From the NCBI GenBank assembly GCA_045577695.1, contig JAZNIW010000049.1:1-39176 (forward strand): DNA of 39,176 nt, written 5' to 3'. The position numbers and the translations under genes are program-made. How positions within the stretch are numbered: position 1 is the stretch's first letter; every line of letters begins with the position of its first letter. Below, in pieces: positions 25,448-33,800 of this stretch. The stretch is from UMGS1279 sp045577695. Lineage in GTDB: Bacteria > Bacillota > Clostridia > Oscillospirales > Acutalibacteraceae. Under the pieces are notes generated by a model. That model was not told where the DNA came from. It saw nothing but the letters and a program-made list of their open reading frames with translations, and ran no database searches.

Positions 25448-26304
25448 ACTGTCTGTTTCTCCTTCGAAAAAATCTGTTTTTGACTGTCTTCCAGTCCCAC
25501 GTAAAGAATGTTTCCCAATATGTTTTTAAACCGCATCATATCCAACAATTCAAAGGATTTGGTCGCCTCGGTAATGCAAATATTGAGTTCGGCAAAAAGC
25601 CGCTCTTTTAAAAAGGCGGTTAAGTCGGCTTGATGTTTGGCTTCTTCGCTTAAAGGATTGTATCGCCTTTTTTTTAAATCTTCAGCCAAATCTACACCGA
25701 CATCCATCAAATAAATCCAGCGCCCCATACAATATCCCAGCCGCTCGAGGGCGCGAGTTTCCCCTCCCACTGCGCAAAGAGAAAACAAGCGAGAAAGCAT
25801 TGTGGCAGTAGGGTCAGCCGCGGCATCAAGATTTTGATTGTATTGTGCTTCCACTTCTCGCTGCCTTGTCATATACTCTTTTATCCATCCATCCAAATCG
25901 GGAAAGGCGGCAGCCGCCTTACGATACCCTTTTTTCAAGCAGAGTCGCAAAAAACGACAGCCCAATCCTTTGAACCAACCCTCGTCCGCAATGTTGTCTT
26001 CCAGCTTAGCATAAAGCATAAGTTGAGCAGCGGCTGACGGTAGGTCAGGCAAACCGCCCCCCTTTAGATATTGACACGATTTTAAGGGGTTGCAAACACA
26101 AGCTTTTTTTTCAATTGTAACACAGTCATCCCGCAGGGATAAATATAAGAGCGCTAAAAAGGTGAAATCATAGCTCAGAAAAAAACGGGAAATTACGCCG
26201 TACTTTTTACCGAGGTCACGGCAGAGCGAACAATAAACCGCTTTATAAAAATCATATTCTTTTATACGAAGTTCCGGTTTATAGGCCTTCACGTAACCAA
26301 ACAA
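25444..26304 (-). CDS. DUF5685 family protein
   Basis: This encodes 286 residues from a TTG at 26304 (FGYVKAYKPELRIKEYDFYKAVYCSLCRDLGKKYG), which matches the start of the DUF5685 family, with GGGGGGAG just upstream. The GTG-initiated longer reading (26328) would include the Shine-Dalgarno in the coding region. Cys pairs are conserved: YCSLC near residue 28, and KKACVCNPLKSCQYL in the first third. The rest is helical and has YLMDVGVDLAEDLKKRRYNPL, an Asp-rich helix resembling isoprenoid-synthase-like folds. The function is unknown; coupling to a J-domain protein is a recurring clostridial arrangement as I recall it. An extended -10 lies about 30 bases before the start. Confidence 0.85.
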   Translation of the reverse strand: MFGYVKAYKPELRIKEYDFYKAVYCSLCRDLGKKYGVISRFFLSYDFTFLALLYLSLRDDCVTIEKKACVCNPLKSCQYLKGGGLPDLPSAAAQLMLYAKLEDNIADEGWFKGLGCRFLRLCLKKGYRKAAAAFPDLDGWIKEYMTRQREVEAQYNQNLDAAADPTATMLSRLFSLCAVGGETRALERLGYCMGRWIYLMDVGVDLAEDLKKRRYNPLSEEAKHQADLTAFLKERLFAELNICITEATKSFELLDMMRFKNILGNILYVGLEDSQKQIFSKEKQTV

Positions 26305-26335
26305 GCTTCTCCCCCCTTTTTTTAACACACAAGGT

Positions 26336-26344
26336 ATTGTAGCA
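26336..26344 (-). promoter_or_regulatory. possible extended -10 promoter for the DUF5685 operon
   Basis: The minus strand reads TGCTACAAT, an extended -10 element, about 30 bases before the TTG start. No good -35 is seen at 16-18 bases. No clear terminator separates it from uvrA. Confidence 0.5.
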
Positions 26345-26378
26345 GATCAATTGCGATGATGCTTGAATAATGTGTAAA

Positions 26379-29219
26379 CTATTTTAACGCCTTTTTCAAA
26401 AAACGACCGGTGTGCGAAGCAGGACAATTTGCTACCTCTTCGGGTGTGCCGGTGCAAACCACCAAACCACCACGATCGCCTCCTTCGGGTCCCAAATCAA
26501 TAATATAGTCCGCCGTTTTAATGACATCCAGATTGTGCTCAATAACCAAAACAGTATTTCCGGAATCCACCAACTTCTGTAACACCTCTAATAAGCGGTG
26601 TACATCGGCGGTGTGGAGACCGGTAGTCGGCTCGTCCAAAATATAGATGGTGCGGCCGGTCGCTCGTTTGGAGAGTTCACTCGCCAATTTCACGCGTTGC
26701 GCCTCCCCGCCCGAAAGGGTGGTTGCCGGTTGTCCCAATTTGATATACCCCAACCCAACATCCGCTAAGGTTTTGAGTTTGCGATGAATTTTTGGAATCG
26801 GTGCGAAAAAGGCGGTTGCCTCTTCTACCGTCATTTCCAATATATCGTAAATGTTTTTTTCCTTGTATTTTACTTCTAAGGTTTCACGGTTATAGCGTGT
26901 GCCGCCACACACTTCACACGGAACGTAAACGTCGGGCAGAAAATGCATTTCAATTTTCAGAATGCCGTCACCCTGGCAGGCCTCACATCTTCCTCCTTTA
27001 ACATTAAAGGAGAATCGACCGGCATTATATCCTTTTGTTTTAGCGTCTTTCGTATCCGCAAACAAGGCACGAATATCGTTAAATACACCGGTATAGGTGG
27101 CGGCATTTGAACGAGGCGTACGTCCGATGGGAGATTGGTTGATATCAATCACCTTATCCAGCCGCTCGATCCCTTCGATTTTTTTGTGTTTACCGGCAAA
27201 TTTACGAGCCCCCATCAATTCGGCCGCCAGTTTTTGATAAATAATATGGTTGACCAAAGAAGATTTACCCGATCCCGATACGCCGGTCACAGCCACAAAG
27301 CAACCAAGCGGAATCTCCACATCGATATTTTGTAAATTATTTTCGGTGGCACCAATAACCTTTAAATACCCCTTTTCTGCTTTACGGCGGGTTTGCGGTA
27401 CCGGAATGCTCCGCCGACCCGAAAGGTAATCGCCGGTGATCGATTTGGTACAAGCCATAACTTCTTTTGGAGTGCCGGCACAGACGATTTCGCCGCCGTG
27501 CACACCGGCCCCCGGCCCAATATCCACCAAATAATCGGCCGCCAACATAGTCTCTTCGTCGTGTTCCACTACAATCAAGGTATTACCCAAATCACGCAGA
27601 TGCGCTAAGGTGGCCAACAATTTTTCGTTGTCACGTTGGTGCAAGCCGATGCTCGGTTCATCCAAAATATACAAAACACCCATTAAGGAAGAGCCGATTT
27701 GGGTTGCCAAGCGAATCCGCTGACTCTCTCCCCCCGAAAGGCTACCGGCCGCACGCGAAAGACTTAAATAGGAAAGGCCAACACTTTGCAAAAAATACAG
27801 TCGGTTACAGATCTCTTTTACAACGGGCCCGGCAATGCGTTCATCTCGGTTTGAAAAGGATATCTGAGAAAACCACGCCAATGCATCCTCAACCGAAAAG
27901 CGACAAACATCATCAATGTTTCTACCGTTTACCGTAACGGCCAATGCCTCGGGACGTAGACGTTTTCCTTTGCAGTCCGGGCAATCACACTCACTCATCA
28001 CCTGTTCAATTTCACTGCGCGCCCAGTCGCTGGAGGTTTCTTTATAGCGGCGCTCTAAATTCGGAATAACTCCTTCGAAAACGGCTGAATATTCACCGCC
28101 CGCCCACTCACTATTGCGGGTAAACTTAATTTTACTCTTGCCGCTGCCATACAAAATCACCTTTTGTGCCGCTTTGGGTATCTCCTCAAAAGAAAGGTTT
28201 ACATCGAACCCGAAATGATTGGCAATGCCCTTATAATACGAAGCCGCAATGGTTTCGCCATCGCCACCTCCAAAGGGATGAACCCCCCAACCACTGGCCT
28301 TAATGGCATAATCCATCAAAGACCTTTTTGGGTCGGGGATGAGCAAATCGGGATCGACCTTTAGAAATACACCTAGGCCGGTACAGGTTGGACAAGCCCC
28401 GTAGGGATTGTTAAAGGAGAACATACGGGGCGACAGTTCCGGAATGCTGATATTGTGTTCAGGACAGGCATAGTTTTGGGAGAATAGCATCTCGTCCCCG
28501 TCGACGACATCAACCAACATCAATCCCGACGAAAGATCGCCGGCGGTTTCCAAACTGTCGGTCAACCGCGAACGAATTCCTTCTTTTATCACTAATCGAT
28601 CTACCACAATTTCAATGGTGTGCTTGATATTTTTATCCAGTTTAATTGTCTCGGCCAAATCGTATACAATACCGTCAATTCGTACGCGAACATAACCGGA
28701 ACGTTTCGCTTTTTCCAGTTCTTTCACATACTCGCCCTTTTTGCCGCGAGCAATCGGTGCCATTACTTGAATGCGAGTACCAAGCGGCAATTCCAACACT
28801 TTATCCACTATTTGGTCAACCGACTGTTGCTTGATTTCGCGGCCGCAAATCGGACAATGCGGTAAGCCGACACGGGCGAACAACAACCGCAAATAATCGT
28901 AAATTTCGGTTACGGTGCCCACCGTAGAACGCGGGTTTTTCGAGGTGGTTTTTTGGTCAATGGAAATAGCGGGAGAAAGCCCCTCAATGCGATCAACGTT
29001 AGGTTTTTCCATCTGCCCCAAAAACATACGGGCATATGAAGAAAGCGACTCCATATATCGCCGCTGCCCCTCGGAATAAATGGTATCAAACGCAAGGGAG
29101 GATTTGCCCGAGCCGGAAAGACCGGTGAAGACCACCAGTTTATCGCGTGGGATTTCAATATCCACATTTTTTAAATTGTGCTCACGCGCCCCTTTCACCA
29201 CAATGGTTTCTCTGGCCAA
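26379..29219 (-). CDS. uvrA: excinuclease ABC subunit A
   Basis: This encodes 946 residues, full length. It is the damage-recognising ATPase of nucleotide excision repair, working as a dimer with UvrB. The first Walker A is GLSGSGKS (33-40) and the second is GVSGSGKSSL. The ABC signatures are SLSGGESQRIRLA and TLSGGEAQRVKLA, each followed by ILDEP. Zinc modules are CPICGREI, CPDCKGKRL and CEACQGDG...CEVCGG. The start is TTG 29219 (LARETIVVKGAREHNLKN) behind AAAGGGGG; a GTG six codons upstream overlaps that site. It is probably monocistronic, with its promoter at 29279-29307. uvrB is not next to it. Confidence 0.98.
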   Translation of the reverse strand: MARETIVVKGAREHNLKNVDIEIPRDKLVVFTGLSGSGKSSLAFDTIYSEGQRRYMESLSSYARMFLGQMEKPNVDRIEGLSPAISIDQKTTSKNPRSTVGTVTEIYDYLRLLFARVGLPHCPICGREIKQQSVDQIVDKVLELPLGTRIQVMAPIARGKKGEYVKELEKAKRSGYVRVRIDGIVYDLAETIKLDKNIKHTIEIVVDRLVIKEGIRSRLTDSLETAGDLSSGLMLVDVVDGDEMLFSQNYACPEHNISIPELSPRMFSFNNPYGACPTCTGLGVFLKVDPDLLIPDPKRSLMDYAIKASGWGVHPFGGGDGETIAASYYKGIANHFGFDVNLSFEEIPKAAQKVILYGSGKSKIKFTRNSEWAGGEYSAVFEGVIPNLERRYKETSSDWARSEIEQVMSECDCPDCKGKRLRPEALAVTVNGRNIDDVCRFSVEDALAWFSQISFSNRDERIAGPVVKEICNRLYFLQSVGLSYLSLSRAAGSLSGGESQRIRLATQIGSSLMGVLYILDEPSIGLHQRDNEKLLATLAHLRDLGNTLIVVEHDEETMLAADYLVDIGPGAGVHGGEIVCAGTPKEVMACTKSITGDYLSGRRSIPVPQTRRKAEKGYLKVIGATENNLQNIDVEIPLGCFVAVTGVSGSGKSSLVNHIIYQKLAAELMGARKFAGKHKKIEGIERLDKVIDINQSPIGRTPRSNAATYTGVFNDIRALFADTKDAKTKGYNAGRFSFNVKGGRCEACQGDGILKIEMHFLPDVYVPCEVCGGTRYNRETLEVKYKEKNIYDILEMTVEEATAFFAPIPKIHRKLKTLADVGLGYIKLGQPATTLSGGEAQRVKLASELSKRATGRTIYILDEPTTGLHTADVHRLLEVLQKLVDSGNTVLVIEHNLDVIKTADYIIDLGPEGGDRGGLVVCTGTPEEVANCPASHTGRFLKKALK

Positions 29220-29278
29220 CGGTTTTCCCCCTTTCACTTATCTTAAAAGCATAGAACTTCCCTTATACATATAAAGAT

Positions 29279-29307
29279 ATTTTACCGCATTTTTTTAAAA
29301 AAGTAAA
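29279..29307 (-). promoter_or_regulatory. probable uvrA promoter
   Basis: On the minus strand TTTACT (29302-29307), 17 bases and TAAAAT (29279-29284). It is about 55 bases before the uvrA start. No LexA-type box was recognised by eye. Confidence 0.6.
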
Positions 29308-29388
29308 GCAGATTTGAAAATTTCTCTTGTCTTTTTTGGCGAATTTTCCTTATTTTTTCAGTTTTCAACTTTTTATAAAAAATAATAC

Positions 29389-29417
29389 TTGCATTTTAAC
29401 CCCGTTTGTGGTTAAAT
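29389..29417 (+). promoter_or_regulatory. probable tRNA-Val promoter
   Basis: TTGCAT (29389-29394), a 17-base spacer and TTAAAT (29412-29417). The tRNA gene begins 30 bases further on. Each hexamer differs from consensus at two positions. Confidence 0.55.
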
Positions 29418-29446
29418 AGGGTTAGTCACTTTTTCACATATTAAAT

Positions 29447-29523
29447 GGAGGCGTAGCTCAGCTGGTTAGAGTATCTGCTTGACATGCAGGGGGTCAGTGG
29501 TTCAAGTCCACCCGTCTCCACCA
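29447..29523 (+). tRNA. tRNA-Val (anticodon GAC)
   Basis: It is 77 bases with encoded CCA. The acceptor stem is GGAGGCG/CGTCTCC, the D arm is GCTC...GAGT, and the anticodon arm is TCTGC-TTGACAT-GCAGG with anticodon GAC in the 7-base loop. The variable region is short, and the T arm is GTGG-TTCAAGT-CCAC. GAC reads GUC and GUU valine codons. It stands at the switch from the minus-strand core genes to the accessory region. Confidence 0.97.
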
Positions 29524-29568
29524 GAAAAGAAACACCATTTGTCTACCGGACAAATGGTGTTTCTTTTC
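29524..29568. terminator. strong terminator hairpin after tRNA-Val
   Basis: A perfect 20-pair stem GAAAAGAAACACCATTTGTC / GACAAATGGTGTTTCTTTTC with a 5-base loop starts directly after the CCA. The A and T runs on both sides allow termination from either strand. Confidence 0.9.
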
Positions 29569-29571
29569 AAC

Positions 29572-29738
29572 TAAGTGTGCCTTGCGGTACGATAAGCACA
29601 CCTTCGGTGCGTGAAGCGATGCTGCGCATCGTGTAGTGCCTGCGGGCGTGAGTGGCACACTTAACTTCACTTTGCACAAAGCGCAATACTTCACAGCGGA
29701 AATGCCGCTGCTTCACTTGGGCAAAGCCCAAACTTCAC
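29572..29738. repeat. array of short palindromes separated by CTTCAC units
   Basis: Four CTTCAC copies stand at 29665, 29689, 29711 and 29733 (spacing 24, 22, 22). Between them lie three palindromes: TTGCAC-AAA-GCGCAA, CAGCGG-AAATG-CCGCTG and TTGGGC-AAA-GCCCAA. To the left, an inverted GTGAAG (29611-29616) precedes CGATGC-TGC-GCATCG. A 10-base outer inverted repeat TAAGTGTGCC / GGCACACTTA (29572-29581 and 29654-29663) encloses the left part. The spacer word is constant while the palindrome sequence varies, unlike a CRISPR array. It ends just before the promoter of the four-helix-bundle gene. Confidence 0.85.
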
Positions 29739-29744
29739 GGAATA

Positions 29745-29773
29745 TTGAAAACACCGACATTTTCTGGTACAAT
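29745..29773 (+). promoter_or_regulatory. promoter of the four-helix-bundle gene
   Basis: TTGAAA (29745-29750), a 17-base spacer ending TGG, and TACAAT (29768-29773). The start codon at 29797 follows after a leader of about 17 bases. Confidence 0.72.
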
Positions 29774-29796
29774 ATGTATAAACTGGAGGTGTCATT

Positions 29797-30150
29797 ATGT
29801 CCGAAAGCAAATTAAGAACACAGTCTATGGATTTTGCGGTGTCAATTATTAACCTCGTCAAACACCTGAAAGAAAAGCGGGAATCCATCATTTCCAACCA
29901 AATCGGCAGGAGTGGCACATCAATCGGCGCAAACATTCGAGAAGCGCAGTATGCCCACGGGAAAGCCGATTTTATTGCAAAATTGCAGATTGCCCTTAAA
30001 GAAGCAAATGAAACCGGATATTGGTTAGAATTGCTGTTCAAAACAAATTATATATCCGAAGAAGAATATAGATCCCTTGATTCTGCTTGTACAAGTATTC
30101 GTGTTATGCTCATCTCCTCCATTAACACCGCAAAGGAGAATGGGAAATGA
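29797..30150 (+). CDS. four-helix-bundle protein (S23 / Avd-like family)
   Basis: This encodes 117 residues, entirely helical, with the family signature SNQIGRSGTSIGANIREAQYAHGKADFIAKLQIALKEANETGYWLELL at about residues 38-81. Members occur inside 23S rRNA intervening sequences (as S23), as the Avd accessory protein of diversity-generating retroelements, and as lone genes. They are basic pentamers or bundles thought to bind nucleic acid. Here there is no reverse transcriptase, no template repeat and no rRNA. GGAGGTG stands six bases before the ATG. It overlaps the next ORF by 4 bases (ATGA), so the two form a coupled pair. Its place directly behind a palindrome array suggests that it may act on that array; this is inference. 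Confidence 0.92.
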   Translation: MSESKLRTQSMDFAVSIINLVKHLKEKRESIISNQIGRSGTSIGANIREAQYAHGKADFIAKLQIALKEANETGYWLELLFKTNYISEEEYRSLDSACTSIRVMLISSINTAKENGK

Positions 30151-30527
30151 AAAAGGTTTTGAAGTGCGAAGCACCGTTGCTCACTCCTGCCGGAAAAGCG
30201 TTTGCTCCTATACAAATTGTTTACGATTACACGGAAGTTATATCAAACCCCTCCTTTGAAATCACTTTATGCTATAACGAAAACGAGTACAAAGGAAAAG
30301 GCACAGATTACCTCCGGACAGATACCCTTGCGGATTTGAAAATGAAACTTCCTACCAATGTTAAGATTGCTTGTTGTATGACCTGCCGTCACGGAAATAT
30401 GTGCCCTTATGGAAATACGGAACACATCTTGTTTTATATGCGAATATATGTTTTCATTTATTTGATCAATAAGAATTTGCGAACCTTTTCGTCATTCTTT
30501 CACAAAACCCCCACACTTGTGCAATAA
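30147..30527 (+). CDS. small Cys-rich protein of unknown function, C-terminus possibly truncated or decayed
   Basis: This encodes 126 residues. The first 90 look like a genuine conserved domain: MKKVLKCEAPLLTPAG, a beta-rich stretch, GKGTDYLRTDTLADLKMKLP, then ACCMTCRHGNMCPYGN with Cys76, Cys77, Cys80 and Cys86, a plausible metal-binding cluster. From about residue 93 the sequence turns into HILFYMRIYVFIYLINKN, unlike the first part, and the stop codon lies inside the loop of the following terminator. Another frame there reads on as YANICFHLFDQ, so a frameshift near 30430 is possible. It is coupled to the four-helix-bundle gene by an ATGA overlap. I do not recognise the family with certainty. 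Confidence 0.68.
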   Translation: MKKVLKCEAPLLTPAGKAFAPIQIVYDYTEVISNPSFEITLCYNENEYKGKGTDYLRTDTLADLKMKLPTNVKIACCMTCRHGNMCPYGNTEHILFYMRIYVFIYLINKNLRTFSSFFHKTPTLVQ

Positions 30528-30545
30528 GCAAGCGTGGGGTTTTTT
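30509..30545 (+). terminator. terminator after the four-helix-bundle/Cys-rich pair
   Basis: CCCCACACTTG and CAAGCGTGGGG pair (one A-C mismatch) around a 9-base loop and are followed by six T. Flanking CACAAAA/TTTTGTG can extend the stem. The TAA of the preceding ORF is in the loop. Confidence 0.85.
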
Positions 30546-30685
30546 GTGAAATTTTCCCTTATGAACATTTTCACAATAGAATCAGTCCGAAGAAGCAAAA
30601 AAACCGAAAAAAGAATTTTTGTTTTGGAAAAAACTTGATATCCATTTTATACAAAAATGAATATTTTTTATTCGACAAAATTTTC

Positions 30686-30714
30686 TTGACAAGGAAGAAA
30701 CCACTTGATATAAT
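30686..30714 (+). promoter_or_regulatory. consensus sigma-A promoter of the secreted glycosidase-like gene
   Basis: Perfect TTGACA (30686-30691), 17 bases, and perfect TATAAT (30709-30714). The leader to the ATG is about 80 bases. The 140 bases upstream (30546-30685) are AT-rich and show no gene. Confidence 0.93.
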
Positions 30715-30801
30715 TCGCTCAAATATTATGGGACAAGACTTTTACGGCCGTATTTTTTTGTTCTTTAATGTTAAAAAAATCAAAAAGAAGGTGTTTATGT
30801 T

Positions 30802-33800
30802 ATGAAAAAACCAATCGCCATTGTTCTCTCTCTTATCTTAATGATTGGTGTGGTTTTTGCCGCACCCATCACCTACGCCTCCGCAGTCCCAACCGGCCCC
30901 GAAATTGCCAATGGAACATGGTACGACAAACCGCAAGTAAGCGGTAGTTCAACCTTTACGGGTTCCAACGGTTCGGTCACCATTCCGGTAGAAGTCGCCA
31001 ACCACAATACCAGTGTTTACCGAAAAATCACCGGTTTAGAAACCTTTACCACCTACACCTTGACAATGAATTATACCAGTACGGTGGCCGGTGGATCGGT
31101 ACAAACCGGTCTTTCAGGCATAACACAGGCAACCGATGAGGAGCCCTCTTTCACCAGTGCTTGGTATCTTGACACAGCTCAAAACCCCTTATTAGCAAAG
31201 CCGGTCGCCTCTGACGGAAAATACACCCTTACCTTTACTACCGCAGGCACTGTAATGGACTATTTTTTAGTATTTCGCGTATTAAACGGAAATGGTGCCA
31301 TTACCCTTTCCAACTTTGTGTTGACCAAAACTTCTTCTCTTGAAATCTCGGATGTTGACACCGAAAATATTGCTGATGGCATCTGGTATGACAAACCGCA
31401 GGTAAGCGGTGCCCCAACCTTTAAGGGGTCCAACGGTTCGGTCACCATTCCGGTACAGGTAGCCAATAATAACACCAGCGTTTATCGAAAACTAACTGAT
31501 TTACAACCCAACGCCAACTATACGCTTACTATGAATTACAGCAGCTCGGTGACGAGCGGTTCGGTGCAAACCGGCCTTTCAGGCATTACACCCGCGACAG
31601 ACAATGCACCAACCTTCACCAGTGCTTGGTACTTGGATACGGCGCAAAGTCCCCTGTTGGGAAAACCGGTTGCCAACAATGGAACCTATGCCATTTCTTT
31701 TTCCACCACTAACGAAACCGAATACTTTTTGGTCTTTCGCGTATTAAACGGAAATGGAGCCATCACCCTTTCAAATTTCTCACTGGTGCTGGAGGAAGAA
31801 ACCGAAGAAGACCGCATCGCGCAAAATATTCCTACGTTAATTTGGTACGATATGCCACAAGTAACCGGTGCTCGCACCTTTACCGGTGCAAATGGTGAAA
31901 TAACCATTCCGGTACAGGTAGCCAATAACAACACCAGCGTTTACACCAAAATTACCAACTTGGAAGAATACGCCACCTATACCCTGACGATGGACTACGA
32001 AAGCACTGTAGCCGGTGGTTCGGCGCAAACCGGATTTTCGGGTATTACACCGGTTATAGGTGATTCTCCCACCTTCACCAGCGCGTGGTATCTGGATACA
32101 TCGGAAAGCCCTCTTTTGGCAAAACCGGTTGCGAATAATGGAAAATACACCATCACCTTCACGGCCGATGGAGTTCATTCCGATTACTTTTTGGTATTCC
32201 GTGTGCTCGGAGGGAACGGAGCAATTACCCTCTCGAACTTTACCTTGGAAAAAAACAATTCAAAAGGGCGAAATGCCGACGGAATCGTTAATAACAAGTG
32301 GAGCAATACCGGAACGGCAACCCTTTCGCGAAATCAAAGCGCTCATACCGTTACCTTCGAGGGTGTTGCCAACCAAACGATTTACACCGTCTTAACCGGT
32401 TTGGAAACAACCTCTACATACACTTTCTCTCTGCAACACAATGCAGAAGAAGCCTCTTTATTTGGCACCACCGCTTATGTAGTGGCCGGCAACGAAATTT
32501 CTTTTGATGAAAATCAAGTTCCTACCGGCGCAATGTTGCAAAAAACCAACATCAGCACCGATACCGACACTGTCATTACATTTACCACCAACCAAACCGA
32601 CCATGAATATGTAGTGGCATTTCGGGTAGGGAATATTTCCAATCTTACGCTTTCCCATTTTGCCCTAAAAGAAAAAAATGGCCTATCCTTTGTCGGACCT
32701 TCCATTTCCAAAGCTGATTCTGCTGAAAATTACTCTCTCACCTTCAAAAACAAGGTGGATAAATCACTACTTGCAGACGGATACAATGGTAATGCCATAG
32801 TCGAAATCGGAACAGTGGCCGCTATCACCTCTCGTTTGAACGACACCCCACTTACGCTCTCCCATCCCGCAGCACAAACCGATGTAGCCTACAAAACAAC
32901 AAACAGCATTCGTCGTTTTACCTCCGAAGATAGCCAATACGCATATCTTTTCACCAACATTTCCGGGCTCACATCAGACTATTATCACGTGGATATTTCC
33001 GTTGTTGCCTACCTTAAATTGCAAAACGGAACGGTTCTTTATGGCGATGTCCAAACCAACAGTATCTATGAAGCCTTCCGCTTCATTCAAACCAAAGGAA
33101 GCGCCACCGAAAAAGAACGGCTTTCGGTACTTTTGGAAGACAGTGCCATACGCACGGCCTTTGCCAATTGGAAAACCCAAAATCCTCCTGCCGAAAACAG
33201 CAATGAATACTTTTTCTCACTTCGCACCAACTCGATTGGTTCGTCACTTGTTTTGAGCAACTTCACCTTCACCGAAAACGGTGTAGCCGCTGATACCGCT
33301 CGCATTTTGGGCGGTGATTGGTATCACAATCAAAACAATCAGGTCGTTTCCAACGGTTCGACCCTTTCTACGCCCGCCAATAATGTGCAGAACAACGCCA
33401 TCACCATTTCTTCCACCGGTTGTTCCTTCTACACACGGTTAAGTGATTTAACCCCCAACACCACCTATCAAATTTCCTTCCATTATAACGTAGCGGCGGG
33501 AATGCAATATCCCGGTGGTTCGGGTGTGGTATGGGCAGAAAATGCGGCTCCGGTTTACAATATGAGTACCAACCATATGCCGGCCGAAGAAAACGATTTT
33601 ATCAGCACTTATAGCCACGACAAAACCAATCAAACCTTAACGTATACCTTTACCACCAAAGGGCCACACCAAACCATTACCGACGGCGATGCCACCGACG
33701 ATAAAAACGATATTGCTGCCGGCACCGAAACCAACACTACTCCCACCGTGTTGGAGGTTTACAACGCCCAAACTCCCATTAACCAAAACTATCTGGGAAT

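Noticed and set aside
29494..29694. Minus-strand 66-codon reading frame ending FLFWWRRVDLNH
   Set aside because: It is antisense to the 3' half of tRNA-Val, its terminator and the palindrome array; a well-known type of false call next to tRNA genes.
29572..29738. CRISPR array
   Set aside because: The constant unit is only six bases, the intervening segments are palindromes rather than unique spacers, and there are no cas genes.
29797..30527. Diversity-generating retroelement (because of the Avd-like protein)
   Set aside because: No reverse transcriptase, no template/variable repeat pair and no variable C-type lectin gene are visible.
30750..30767. TACGGCCGTA followed by seven T in the leader of the large secreted protein gene, as an attenuator
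   Set aside because: The palindrome has no room for a loop beyond a 3-pair stem, and no alternative pairing was evident, so it cannot act as a convincing intrinsic terminator.
31260..31934. Two minus-strand reading frames both starting MLLLATCTGMV
   Set aside because: They are antisense to repeated modules of the secreted protein; their similarity only reflects the DNA repeat.
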